Assembly (NCBI GenBank): GCA_037074765.1
Contig: JBAMDO010000013.1
Location: 310,001-374,000 of the forward strand
Direction of reading: 5' to 3'
Length of the DNA: 64,000 nucleotides
Source of the DNA: Mansonella perstans
Lineage: Eukaryota; Nematoda; Chromadorea; Rhabditida; Onchocercidae
The notes under the pieces are model-generated. The model was not told the DNA's origin, ran no database searches, and was given only the letters and a program-made list of their open reading frames with translations. Below, in pieces: positions 43,374-55,300 of this stretch (its first letter is position 1; the number at the start of each line of letters is the position of its first letter). The position numbers and the translations under genes are program-made.

Positions 43374-45575
43374 GGTCAGTCGATCATCGAAAAGAAACAG
43401 ATTGGTCAATCGATAATCGAAAAGGAACACATTGGTCAGTCGATAATCGAGAAGGAACAGATTGGTCAGTTGATAATCGAAAAGGAACAGATTGGTCAGT
43501 CGATAATCGAGAAGGAACAGATTGGTCAGTCGATAATCGAAAAGGATCAGATTGGTCAGTCGATCATCGAGAAGGATCAGATTGGTCAGTCGATAATCGA
43601 GAAGGATCAGATTGGTCAGTCGATAATCGAGAAGGAACAGATTGGTCAGTCGATAATCGAGAAGGATCAGATTGGTCAGTCGATCATCGAAAAGAAACAG
43701 ATTGGTCAGTCGATCATCGAGAAGGATCAGATTGGTCAGTCATTCATCGAGAAGGATCAGATTGGTCAATCGATAATCGAGAAGGGACAAATTGGTCAGT
43801 CGATCATCGAGAGGGATCAGATTGGTCAGTCATTCATCGAGAAGGATCAGATTGGTCAATCGATAATCGAAAAGGGTCAGATTGGTCAATCGATAATCGA
43901 AAAGGGTCGGATTGGTCAATCGATAATCGAGGAGGAATAGGTTGGTCAGTTGGTCATCATCGAGAAGGAACAGATTGGTCAGTCGATAATCGAGAAGGAA
44001 CTGATCGGTCAGTTAATAATCGAGATACGATTTTCAGATATGTTGTTTTGCGGAAAAAAAAGTTTTTTTTCTTGTTTTCTACTACCCGAATAGAAGAGTT
44101 AATAATTAAGCAGAGAAACTTTTTATGCGATAATGTTCATCGAGAAGGGTCAGATTGGCCAATCGATAATCGAGAAGGAACAGATTGGTCAGTCGATCAT
44201 CAAGAAGGATCAGATCGGTCAATCGATCATCGAGAAGGATCAGATTGGTCAGTCGACAATCGAGAAGGAACAAATTGGTCAGTCGATCATCGAGAGGGGT
44301 CAGATTGGTCAGTCGATCATCGAGAAGGGTCAGATTGGTCAATCGGTCATCGAGAAGGATCAGATTGGTCAATCGGTCATCGAGAACGAACAAATTGGTC
44401 AGTCGATAATCAAGAAGGAACAGATTGGTCAGTCGATCATCAAGAAGGATCAGATCGGTCAATCGATCATCAAGAAGGATCAGATTGGTCAATCGACAAT
44501 CGAGAAGGAGCAGGTTGGTCAGTTAATAATCGAGAAGGAACAGATTGGTCAGTCGATCATCAAGAAGGATCAGATCGGTCAATCGATCATCGAGAAGGAT
44601 CAGATTGGTCAGTTAATAATCGAGAAGGAACAGATTGGTCAGTCGATCATCAAGAAGGATCAGATTGGTCAATCGACAATCGAGAAGGAGCGGGTTGGCC
44701 AGTCGGTCATCGAGAAGAGACAGATCGGTCAGCTGGTAATCGAGAAGAGACAAATTGGTCAATTAATAATCGAGAAGGAACAGATTGGTCAGTCGGTCAT
44801 CGAGAAGGATCGGATTGGTCAGTCGATCATCGAGAAGGATCAGATTGGTCAATCGGTCATCGAGAAGGATCAGATTGGTCAATCGACAATCGAGAAGGGG
44901 CAGGTTGGTCAGTCGGTCATCGAGAAGAGACAGATCGGTCAGCTGGTAATCGAGAAGAGACAAATTGGTCAGTTAATAATCGAGAAGGAACAGATTGGTC
45001 AGTCGATAATCGAGAAGGATCGGATTGGTCAGTCGATAATCGAGAAGGATCAGATTGGTCAGTCGATAATCGAGAAGGAACAGATTGGTCAGTCGATAAT
45101 CGAGAAGGATCAGATTGGTCAGTCGATAATCGAGAAGGAACTGATTGGTCAGTTAATAATCGAGAAGGAACAGATTGGTCAATCGACAATCGAGAAGGAG
45201 CAGGTTGGCCAGTCGGTCATCGAGAAGAGACAGATCGGTCAGCTGGTAATCGAGAAGAGACAAATTGGTCAGTTAATAATCGAGAAGGAACAAATTGGTC
45301 AGTCGGTCATCGAGAAGGATCGGATTGGTCAGTCGATCATCGAGAAGGATCAGATTGGTCAATCGGTCATCGAGAAGGAACAAATTGGTCAGTTAATAAT
45401 CGAGAAGGAACAGATTGGTCAGTCGATAATCGAGAAGGAACAGATTGGTCAGTTGATAATCGAGATACGATTTTCAGATATGTTGTTTTGCGGAAAAAAA
45501 AGTTTTTTTTCTTGTTTCCTACTACCCGAATAGAAGAGTTATAATTAAGCAGCGAAACTTTTTATGAGATAATGT
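43374..45575. repeat. 30-bp minisatellite, about 66 units in two blocks, with a duplicated flank
   Basis: The unit reads approximately GATTGGTCAGTCGATAATCG plus AGAAGGAACA. Block 1 spans 43374-44027 and block 2 about 44134-45468. A roughly 110-bp non-repeat segment follows block 1 (44028-44133) and an almost identical one follows block 2 (45468-45575). Their common word TGTTGTTTTGCGG starts at 44041 and 45481, exactly 1440 bp or 48 units apart. Block 2 also has higher-order structure: a run with GTCAGCTGGTAATCGAGAAG recurs near 44730, 44940 and 45240. Four of the six frames are open across most of the unit only because 30 is a multiple of three, so the long frames (726 codons in one, 466 in another) are not evidence of a protein. 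Confidence 0.95.
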
Positions 45576-45757
45576 TTGGAGAGGGAAATATATCACTTTA
45601 AGCAACTGAAATCATTTCAATGAAATGTCTTTTTCTCTTTTTATTTTTTTCCTGAATTGTTAAAAACATGGAACATTTATTAATTGGAGAATAAATATAT
45701 AATGAAGAGAATTCCAGTAGCTGCAAGTTCTTCTTCATTAAACGGCAATTGTTTAGC

Positions 45758-47349
45758 TTATGGAATCTGTAAACGTAGACAGACATTTTTCAGATCTCTG
45801 AAAGCAAAATCCCTTATTAGTAACAAGCTAGAATGCATTTTTATTTTCGCAAGATGATTGATTTAAATTAAATTGGTAGCAGCAACAACAAAACGTGTAC
45901 CTGAAACCAGCAGAAGAAAAGCAGGAACAGATCTGTTGCATGACAATATTATTAAAGCCATTAATGATGGCGCATTGCTTAACATTCTGTATCATTTCTG
46001 CATTAGATGGTAAGTTGAGACCGCATCTTGAATTTAAATTAGAGTAAAGTAAAGTTGATAAAACCTCTAAAAAACAGATTGTGTATTCCATTTAAAGCTT
46101 ATAATTATTAGTTATCTACGAGTGAGATCGTTGATGTAATATTTAGGAGTAAAACAAACTGAAGACGATCGAAGCAATGTTTACTGGATTGATCTATACA
46201 TAGTCTTGCACATCTCAAGAAACGTCGTCCAACTTTTATCAGTGATTGTAGTGATCGCGCAGATTCTGAAATTATCCAAGTCAGTTGAGCAACTAATTAT
46301 AAAGCTGTCTAAAATCCATTACACAGCCTTACATTAAGAATAGACATATCGGAGCAAGTAACATTTTACCGAATTTTTTTAAAGAGAAAGTTAAGATTAA
46401 AAAAAAGACAAATTAACATTTATATTCATGAAAGTTTGAAATCATACCTCCAAGCATTCGATTGAGTTCAGTAATTCCCGCAATTTCTAATGATTCAACA
46501 TACGTCCTTTGAACGTAGTGTCCTGATTTTTCTGCACATCTGCAACTTATTTTATCATGAATAGTTTTCTTTTTAATATATCCCTTATTTCCAGAATTTT
46601 CGGTCATTTTTTTGCTTTTGAAATAAAGTATAGGATAAATTTAATTTAAAGAAATTTAAAATATTACGTCTTGTAGAAAATATTCTGTGTACAATTGATT
46701 GTTTGTGAAATTTTGTTTTCATGTTGCAGAACACAGTTTTTCAGCACCTGATAGTCTACTTTCATCTTATATGCATATTGCTATAATATGAATTATATTT
46801 ATTTTACTTTATTTGATAGCATTTGTTGGTAAGAGAAGGAATACATAAATAGTAATGCGGTATGTTTAATAGCATATAATATGCACACTAAGATATACTT
46901 CGATATACTTTGTTCTTATTACTAATGTATCTCTCAGTAATGAGCATCGATCTGATACAATAAAGTCGTAACAGTAATATTAGATATACTTTATTAAGAT
47001 ATACTTTAAGATATACTTTGTTCTTATTACTAATGTATCTCTCAGTAATGAGCATCGATCTGATACAATAAAGTCGTAACAGTAATATTATTATGTTCAT
47101 GGATAGATAGATAATTATCATGATCTTGAATAGGCGCAATTTTCAAGAGAAGAGCTTCGATTTTTTGTCCAAACTTACTAATTTTACCTGACATTTATCA
47201 GCGCATGGCTTTATGAGATTTAGCATTCGTTCACTACATTTCTGCATTTCACTGCATGTACATTGGCGAATGAGTTCACACTGGACATTACATCCAAAGA
47301 ATATCATCACAAATAGAAAAAAAGTGGTCATCAACGTTGTATTCCACAT
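45758..47349 (-). CDS. Small secreted cysteine-rich protein, nematode type
   Basis: Four exons from high to low: 47349-47179, 46568-46448, 46066-45901, 45797-45758 (about 165 aa), with continuous phase. The N-terminus MWNTTLMTTFFLFVMIFFGC is a clear signal peptide. The mature part has regularly spaced Cys (CTCSEMQKC, KPCADKC, SCRCAEK, RCGL, QCAI, ICSCF, NVCL), which suggests a disulfide-stabilised extracellular protein. I do not recognise the family with confidence. The spacing vaguely recalls nematode-specific secreted Cys domains such as those of chondroitin proteoglycans. The exon 2 acceptor (AAAAAG before 46568) is weak, and exon 1 could instead stop at 47188 but would then be out of phase. 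Confidence 0.7.
46897..47104. repeat. Two-copy tandem duplication, period 108 bp
   Basis: The segment from GATATACTTTGTTCTTATTA to CGTAACAGTAATATTA appears twice, with TGTTCTTATTACTAATG at 46911 and 47019. The copies are nearly identical, so the duplication is recent. It lies in intron 1 of the secreted Cys-rich gene. Confidence 0.93.
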
Positions 47350-47795
47350 CCTTTTCGAGGGAACTGAACTACAAAATATTTTGACATTTAACAAATAATA
47401 TCCACCGTACCTTCGATTCTGAATCAACAAAAGATACTCATCGTTGGATAAATCATTGCATCATACTAAGAATATACTTGTGTAAACATCAATAAAAGTC
47501 ATTCATAAACCTTTTAAATTCATCCATAAAAAGTGTCATAATGATAGATCAACAAAGCGAGGCAAGAAATATGCAGTAATTGTACTTCTCTCATTTCTTA
47601 ATTTTTTCTGTTACGTACGTGAAACAGGTATTCTAATAGAAATTATTGATAAAATTGAAAAAATAACGATGAAAAGCCTTTTAAATACTTATTCTGTTTT
47701 CAGCAACAATATCTCTGTTAACAACAATGAAATATTTTCTTCCACTTCTGTGCTAAATATTATTTTGATGTTTGTAGCTAGGGCTGGAATGAATA

Positions 47796-47837
47796 GAAAT
47801 ATTCACTCAATATATCTATATATTGAGTGAATATTTC
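47796..47837. other. Perfect 19-bp palindrome, 4-nt centre
   Basis: Arms 47796-47814 (GAAATATTCACTCAATATA) and 47819-47837 are exact complements around TCTA. It could extrude a cruciform or form a transcript hairpin. No flanking gene is evident. Confidence 0.93.
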
Positions 47838-48580
47838 ACTCAACGAAAGGAAAAAAGACAAAACACTAATGTTGAAACTAAAGCAGAAGAGCATTCAGGA
47901 AACAAATAGATGGATTTTCCTTAAATTTACGTGGGATCTTCAGTCTGCAAATTACTTCTGACAATATCCAAATACGAAAATTGATGATCGATTTATCGAA
48001 TAATAATAATGCAAACAGTGATTGAGCGACTTGTAAAACGAGCTACAGTAATTACTTCATAATCTAACGAACAGATAAGCTTATCATTCAATTTAAAACA
48101 ATTTATTTTCAATCCATCGTAAAAAATAATTGGAATATGTTGGAAGTAATTTGGTAATCTTTTATTTCCATTTTTTGTATTTTTCTTTTTTGATTTCGAG
48201 TCCAACAAAGCAAACGAACAAAGTTGAGGGAAAGAGTACAGAATGATAAGCTTGTTTTATTCGAAAATTTCAACATTCGAACAAAATCTATTCTGTCAGA
48301 TCTTTACACTGACTGATTATTTCTGCTAGAGAACTTTTGATCAAATCTCCGATACTTCTGCTTTCAATAGAAATATATTTGTTTCTAAATATTTCCCAAA
48401 ATGCAGAGGAAGCGGAGAGTTAAATTTTAAATTCCGACGTTAAATCAGGTTTTATTGCAGTTAGTGAACTTCGTGGGCTAGTTGAAATGGAAGTGGTCAT
48501 TTGATAATTTTCAAAAAGAAAAAAAAAAGATGAGAGCCGATTAATTAACATAAATAATGTTTCAACTAGCTTCACATAAA

Positions 48581-49823
48581 CATAAATGAATCTAACAAAT
48601 ATTTCAAGTTTGATCATTTGTGCTACTGTGAACATCAGAATGCAAGAATGACCTTACTGTCTATAATAGCTGATTATGGCCAACTTTTGTTAGTGCCAAT
48701 CAAGCGATTTTTCAGAAGAGATCAAATTTATTTTATCGCAAAAATTTATGGTATTATAAAGGATGAATGAGAAGAAAGAGTAATCTTGAACGAAACAATA
48801 ATACAGTGATTAAGATCGGAAATTTTGCAAAAAATAGAATTTGGAAAAAAAAAAGCGGCTCCGGAATCATAAAATTTTTGAAATTGAAATTTGTAGTAGT
48901 TTCATTTCTATTATAATCTAACATTTCCAAAGACTATGGAGTCTTTATACCATAGATCAGCAGTGATTTACTTCAACTTCTCTCGTCATTTATCAGAATT
49001 TGTTAGAACGCTACATCACAGTAAATTTCCTGTTTCCTACGCTGAGTGACCTTGGCATAGTAAGGAGGAACAATTGTCTACGGTGGAAATAGAGCATTTA
49101 TTTATTTGTTAAATGTTTACAATTCGTTGTTGAAATTGTGTGTGGATAAAAATCCGATAAACTGCTAGGGTTTGATACAGGTTTTGCTCATTCGATATTT
49201 TCGAAGCCAGAATCAGTATGAACAGATTATAATAACACCTATTGACACATTCTATGGGAATAATTTAAAAATAAATTTTCTCAGAAAGATGAATTTTACA
49301 TATCATCATTGCTTCCTGTCGAAACTATTTTCTAGAAATTATTTCATTTAAGAAACTATTTTCGCGATCATCCACCAGTTTCCATCATTTGAAATGGCGA
49401 AGAATGTCAATTGAAATCAAAACCAACAATTCACATTTAATAGAAATTATTTCGTAAATGTTGTGTATCAACCATAAAATCAATACTGGTTAAGATATTT
49501 CTGTACAATTTCAGCAAAGAATTGTAAACATTCAAAGCCAGTACGTAAGCATAAATGAATCTAACAAATTTAAAGTAATTTCAAGTTTGATCATTTGTAT
49601 TACTGTGAATATCAGAAAGCAAGAATGACCTTACTGTCTATAATAGCTGATTATGGCTAACTTTTGTTAGTGCCAATCAAGCAATTTTTTAGAAGAGATC
49701 AAATTTATTTTATTGCTAAAATTTATGGTATTATAAAGGACGAATGAGAAAAAAGAGTGATCTTAAACGAAACAATAATACAGCGATTTAAGATCTTTGA
49801 AACTTTACCGAAAATAGAATTTG
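48581..49823. repeat. Long direct repeat, copies 48581-48843 and 49550-49823
   Basis: About 265 bp are repeated in the same orientation with an offset of about 969 bp and roughly 90% identity by eye. Shared words include GAATGACCTTACTGTCTATA, GTTAGTGCCAATCAAGC and TTTATGGTATTATAAAGGA. Small indels distinguish the copies. No open frame spans them. Confidence 0.9.
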
Positions 49824-49904
49824 CCGCTCTGAGATTATTGAAATTGATATCAGATAAACAAATATTTCAAAAGCTTGAATTCATATTAAAATTTTAATTT
49901 TTTT

Positions 49905-50065
49905 TTAGTATACTTCGTCGTTACATTATCGTTATGTAATTTTTCCATACTTTTTGTATACTTATAAGAAAGTAAGGCTTCTAATTTGGCTTCTGATTTG
50001 TTCATTCTTCATTGTTCATTGCAATCGCTATTATATAACAATAATGTAACGACGAAGTACACTAA
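49905..50065. mobile_element. MITE-like element with 36-bp terminal inverted repeats
   Basis: The left arm 49905-49940 (TTAGTATACTTCGTCGTTAC onward) and right arm 50030-50065 are inverted copies over 36 bp with three mismatches. The internal 89 bp carry no transposase. Total length is 161 bp. No clear target-site duplication was resolved, so the class is unassigned. Confidence 0.65.
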
Positions 50066-50076
50066 TTATGTCTACC

Positions 50077-50165
50077 GCAGAAGTGTATTATTTATTGCAT
50101 GTGACGACAAAAAATGTCATTCATTGCGTGAAGAATTACGTCCGACAATTCGCACCAATAAAGTG
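50077..50165 (+). CDS. Orphan exon candidate
   Basis: After CTACCGCAG the + strand reads SVLFIACDDKKCHSLREELR then PTIRTNKV and a GTATGA donor-like site. The residue composition is protein-like, unlike the surrounding AT-rich frames. It abuts the right end of the MITE-like element. No partner exons or family were recognised; it could be a gene relic. Confidence 0.25.
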
Positions 50166-51292
50166 GTATGATACTATGGAAAAAGCTATTCTTGCATATT
50201 TGTATATTAAAGAATATTTTAAAAGTGTTATCACATTTGTATTATAATAAAATTTGAGAATATGTTGCAAATCTCATGCAATGTTTTACTTTTCAGTCTA
50301 TTGATGCTTTAATTTTTGAATTTTAGTTTTCAATTTTTGTTTTTTATTCTTTCAATTTTTAATTTCAATTTTTGAATTTCAAGCATTTTCAGTGCAAACT
50401 TTCTTGTTTTTTCGTTTCTAAAAAAAAAAAAAACCAGCATATTATTTAAGAAAAAAGGACGTGAATTTTACAAGAAATCAAACTATTAAGTATAAAGGTG
50501 AAATTGATAACATAAAATTTGAATTAAAATGAAAGATATGTGTTAAAAATAGCATATAATAGTTTGTAAATTAAGCTAATTTAATAGCAAATTTTACATC
50601 ATGAAAATAAGGAAAAAAAAAATTTTTGATCAGAAAATAGTTGTAAATAACATTACAGATTTGCTCTTTGAGTATTTAGTTAAGAAAGAGTTCCAATTTT
50701 CGTATCTTTCCTATCTTCAGTATCATCAATTTACATCATAGCATTACTCTTCTGATTATGGTAACAATCATTGCTTGAATTGAACAATGCTCAAGCGATA
50801 TCATTAATTAATAATTAATCAAAATAAACTTGAACATTCCCAAAAATGTTTTTCAATGGTTTGATCAAAACAATAGCAGCGATGAATCATACGCTTCAAG
50901 TAGAAACAGGATTGCTTATCCGGCTGATCTGTTTAGCAATCTATTCAACAAGGCTATTTAAATGCTCAGTGAATGATTGCAAAATCTATCGGATATGTCT
51001 GTATTTAGACAATATTTTAAATAAAATTGTCAAACTAATTTATCTAGGACCAGAAATTTAAACTTGATCATTTCATTTTCTCAATAAATATTGCATTCCA
51101 AGAGAAAATTCCGAGAGAAGGATTTTCCTCAAATTAGATGATTTGTCCTTGGCGTTCGGGTGAACTGCAGTCATCTACGTGAGTAATCGAACTACATTAC
51201 GGATAACAAGAATCAGAGAAAAAGTAACACACGGAGTGAGTATGAGAATATCTTCAACCGTTAATTTTTTACACTTTTTGCATGTTTGCACT

Positions 51293-51460
51293 CCGTAGAT
51301 TTTGTATCCGATTTCACGTACGTCAAGTCTGTTCTGTTAATCGAGTTCAAAAACCAGTGATAGATGTGCAGTTTCCGTAGATTTTGCATTCAATTTCACG
51401 TACGTCAAGTCTGTTCTGTTTATTGAGTTCAAAGATCAGTGGTAGATATGCAGTTTTGAA
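51293..51460. repeat. Two-copy tandem duplication, period about 84 bp
   Basis: The segment CCGTAGATTTTG...TTTCACGTACGTCAAGTCTG...ATGTGCAGTTT is present twice head to tail with about 10% differences. Confidence 0.88.
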
Positions 51461-51659
51461 TGACTTCAAAACACTATACTACCTTGAATTGCCCCACCTG
51501 ATTGACCCATTGAACTTTTAATCAGAAACCAATTTAAACCATCTCGTTTTATCTCGATGTGCACTTTTGAGCACTAAATGAGACCGATTAGCAAGAAGTA
51601 CTGGGCATAAATTTTTTGCATGACTCTTTAGCTCATTTAGATGTCTGTGTTGAGCTGAA

Positions 51660-51725
51660 TGTATTATATGAGCTATATGACCCGTGTATTATATGAGTTA
51701 TATGAGCTGTATGACCCGTATGACC
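51660..51725. repeat. TATATGA(GC/CC) short imperfect repeats
   Basis: Overlapping words TATATGAGCTATATGACCCG and GTATGACCCGTGTAT recur several times. Non-coding. Confidence 0.8.
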
Positions 51726-52324
51726 CGTGTATGAAGCTTCTAGAATCCTTATTCTTCCAACAGCAGTGTTATGGATTAGCGAATGGATTATTTTAGAATT
51801 TTAGACTCAGTTTTCTTTGCATAGAGCTAAAAGAATCGATTTTATAAAAGAATTCATTGTCTAATTTAGAATTATTTAGTAATAGATTAATTAAATAACT
51901 TAGACTTTCAGTTTTTCAGTAAATTTCGAATGATAGACAATGAATGTATCCGTGGCAATATAATAAATTGAAAGGCTCAATTGAATAGGACACAATCAAT
52001 ACTCATCGCATAGAAAAAGCATAAAGTAAGATTAAAGGCTGATAATATCCAAATAAGACATAGCATGATATGCTGAAATTTTTGTAGAAAGAGAAAAATG
52101 ACACGTGAGAATCACACTCGCACACGAATTGCTTCTTACGTATCATTCACGTTCATTCATGTGACATCGCAACGGTGAATGAGTTTATCAATGTTTATTA
52201 TTGTTACGTAGGCAGTTATGTTAATTTGTACAAAATATTGATTATTGTAAATGTTAAACCCGATAAATAACAAATTTCATTTTAAGAGGGTCGAAGTTAA
52301 AGAATAAAGTATTACGTAAGTTCG

Positions 52325-55300
52325 ATGTCAGAAATACTCAATCCACAGGTGGAACTACTCCAGTTATGCCGACGAGTTACCGAGGGACAACTAGCTCCAG
52401 ATGTTGCCTGTAACACTATTCGAACACTTATGGTACGTTTATTCCCGATACATTTAGATACCTGTAAACTTCCCATTTTCTATTGCATTGTTTATATGTC
52501 ATTATTTGTTTATATCAGAATGCTGTTTGTCATATTATGTTGCTTTGCGTGAAAATTTATCAATAACTAACTTTCATCCTGTATGTTAGTTTAAATATCA
52601 TAAGCCGTAACTCAGTGATTGTGAATTTGATGGGTTACAACAGTTTTGAAGAAAGAAGTATTCAGTTCAATGCTTTATATTTGCAGAAAACGATTGATAA
52701 CATTCCTAGTTTGTTGGTTGATGTTTTGGCAATTGTGGATTTGGAATTAAGCACCGAGAAGAAAAGTGAAGAGTTTCAAAAGTGTTTCTTGGAATTCATT
52801 TCACATCTCTCTAACCGGGCAAGTAAAAACATTGAAATATTTCCGCACAATATCCATTAGTTCTGTTTTAGTTTAAATAGCTTAAAAGATTATAGGATTA
52901 GAATTATATTTTCAAACAGCGCAGTATTTTTGACTATAATTTACTACATCATGATATTTGTACTTTTTTTGCTCTATGTTTTTAAGTTAAAAATCCTCTA
53001 AATTTCATTTCATTTTTTCATTTCCGTGAGTGGGCGAAATATTATTATTAATTTTTTAGATTGTTGCTGATGATATACTGAAATGTGAATTAGATGTACT
53101 AGGTGCCAACGAACAGACGACGCGGTCACGAGTCGTGAAAACAAAAACTAGGCTTTTGTTAGTCATTTTACAATCTTTTTTGTTATTAATATACTCAATC
53201 ATTTTCCTTCGTGGTCCGATTAAAAATGCCTTATTTTACTTTGCTTTTCGCTATTTCACTATTATTTTGGAGTCAGTTCCTACCGAGTCCTGAGGATGAA
53301 TACCAGTAATGAGATCATCATGATGAAATTGCAAGAGAAAACTTATATGTACATATTGGCATTTTTTCAGTTTTTTCACTTTTTCAGTTTCAAGCAGGTG
53401 AAATTCAATTTACTGCGTGAGGAAAGCGAAGGTTATGCGAAGCTGATAACGGAGCTTCTTGATAATCCCTCTCTGACTGTATCAAAGGCCTTAAGTCGAC
53501 TTTATCATTTGATTGGTATTGATTGCTTTTTTTATTTCATGCACAGTCAAAACAAACAATTTTTATTGACTACAAAAAACTGGGATTTCAGTTTGGTTTT
53601 CTCCTAATTTCAGGACAATTTAACTTGGATCCGAATCGAGTAATTGACATCGTTCTTGAGTGTTTTGAATCGTCACTGCAACGACGCAAGTTTTTTGTCG
53701 ATTTATTATCTGAATTTAAAGCGAGTGGTGATGATATATGCAGCATTCTAGGATTCAAATTCACTTTTTACCAGGTTCTATTTACATACTCCATATTTTT
53801 TTCATATTCTTCTTGCGTTATTTCAGTTTGCCGTTGAAGTCTAAGAAGTTGAAAATTGAATCGGATGACTAAGTGAATGGATTAAATTTAAATCTTCATA
53901 TGCTTGAAGTTTCAGCGTTCCGGCAGTACTCCTGCATCGCTTTACAGAGTTGCAGCTGCTTTATGTGACGAGAGGGTTGTCGACTTGTTGTCGCTATGCA
54001 CATTTGTAGGTATTTTACCATTTCAAAAGACTGGTATTCACAGTCCTGTGGTAACTGTTTCCTGAGGGAACCCAAGTATATTTGTTTACTGAAATTGATA
54101 TTTTGTTTTATTCTAGCATAATTCTCACTTATATTTATAATATCAATGCCTTGCTTTAAGACAAACGTTTTAGTTATCTCCAAAACTGGAAGATTTGATG
54201 AGCGATCACAAAAGTCGCGTTGAGCGTGACGGAAAACGAGCTAAGAAAAGTGAAATCATTTCCACTGGTATGGCATCAGTAGACTCACGAGTTTCTTCGG
54301 CAGCAACAACTGGATATATGGATGATAATGCTACCATTGCCGGTGTGTCGTTCGCTTCCGTATTAGCCGTGCAGAGTGCAGATGATGTAAAACCAATCGA
54401 TGAAAAAGACAGTGATGTTTGTGTTATTTTCCTAATTTTCTATACCATTTCTATCTATAGAAATAGATTTCGAATATTTAAAAGTAAATTGGCTATATTC
54501 CTCCTTGAAACAGTGCATAAGTCTTTTTTTAAGAAAAAAAAACAGCAAGATATCACTAATCATAATTCTGCAAAAACTGTTATATTACTTTATACTTCAC
54601 TTGCCATATTAAAATTCAGGACGCTATACTTGCGAAGAATCAGAAGCTTGGTTTAACGTTTGCCTTGTTAGAAGGAGGTGCTTGGCAGTTTGCAAAACAG
54701 ATGCTTGATAGATTCCCGGAATTCTATGCTGTCAATGCCTCGTACTTTTTTATCAAATTGTTTGGTCTTTGTTTTGTTTATACCATTGATAGTACCGCTC
54801 AAACTTAGTGATCTTTTATGTATGAAGCAGCTGATTGTTCTAATCTGGTTTTTTAACTGCTTTTTAAGAACTGTAGTGTTTTTTAACTTCCTATTTTTCG
54901 GGATGGAAAGTAGATTTAATTTATTCCGTTTTTGTTCGAATGCAGCCAAAAAAATCCTTTTTCCTAGCTTCATATGTTTCATTCTAACTTTTGATAAACT
55001 ACTGTTTCAGACGTTCTATAGCTCTCTCCATTGCGGATCTGTTGGAACGGTCTACGGATGACTTTTATCAAGAGTACGTTTTCCTTAATTCTGGATGAAA
55101 CATATGGCATATGTTAGGTAGATTAGAAATTGATGACAGTATCACAAACCATAATCTTTAAGGAAATTGTTTGAAGAAATAGGTTTGGATGTTTGTTCGC
55201 GCTCAGTTTCAATGATTTACTCATTTGCAGAAAGTCCAGATTTGCTTTGGGTGACACCGGCACATTCAATTTAAGTTCATCATTGGCCCAAACTCATTCT

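Larger units (their letters stand above)
47350..52324. other. Gene-poor interval upstream of thoc-2
   Basis: No recognised protein. It holds a perfect palindrome (47796-47837), a long direct repeat, a MITE-like element, an 84-bp tandem duplication, TATATGA repeats at 51660-51725 and a candidate orphan exon, all listed separately. The thoc-2 promoter should lie in its last few hundred bases. Confidence 0.45.

Noticed and set aside
43364..45544. A 726-codon open frame (DWSVDNREGT repeats), plus 314- and 466-codon frames in another phase
   Set aside because: The unit is 30 bp and lacks stops in four of six frames. Several frames are open at once, base changes alter residues in all of them, and no start, splice or non-repeat domain is present.
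53827..53880. Apparent thoc-2 exon after TTATTTCAG (FAVEV then stop)
   Set aside because: It stops after five codons, while the next acceptor at 53916 continues the conserved FYQ to SLYRVAA alignment in phase.
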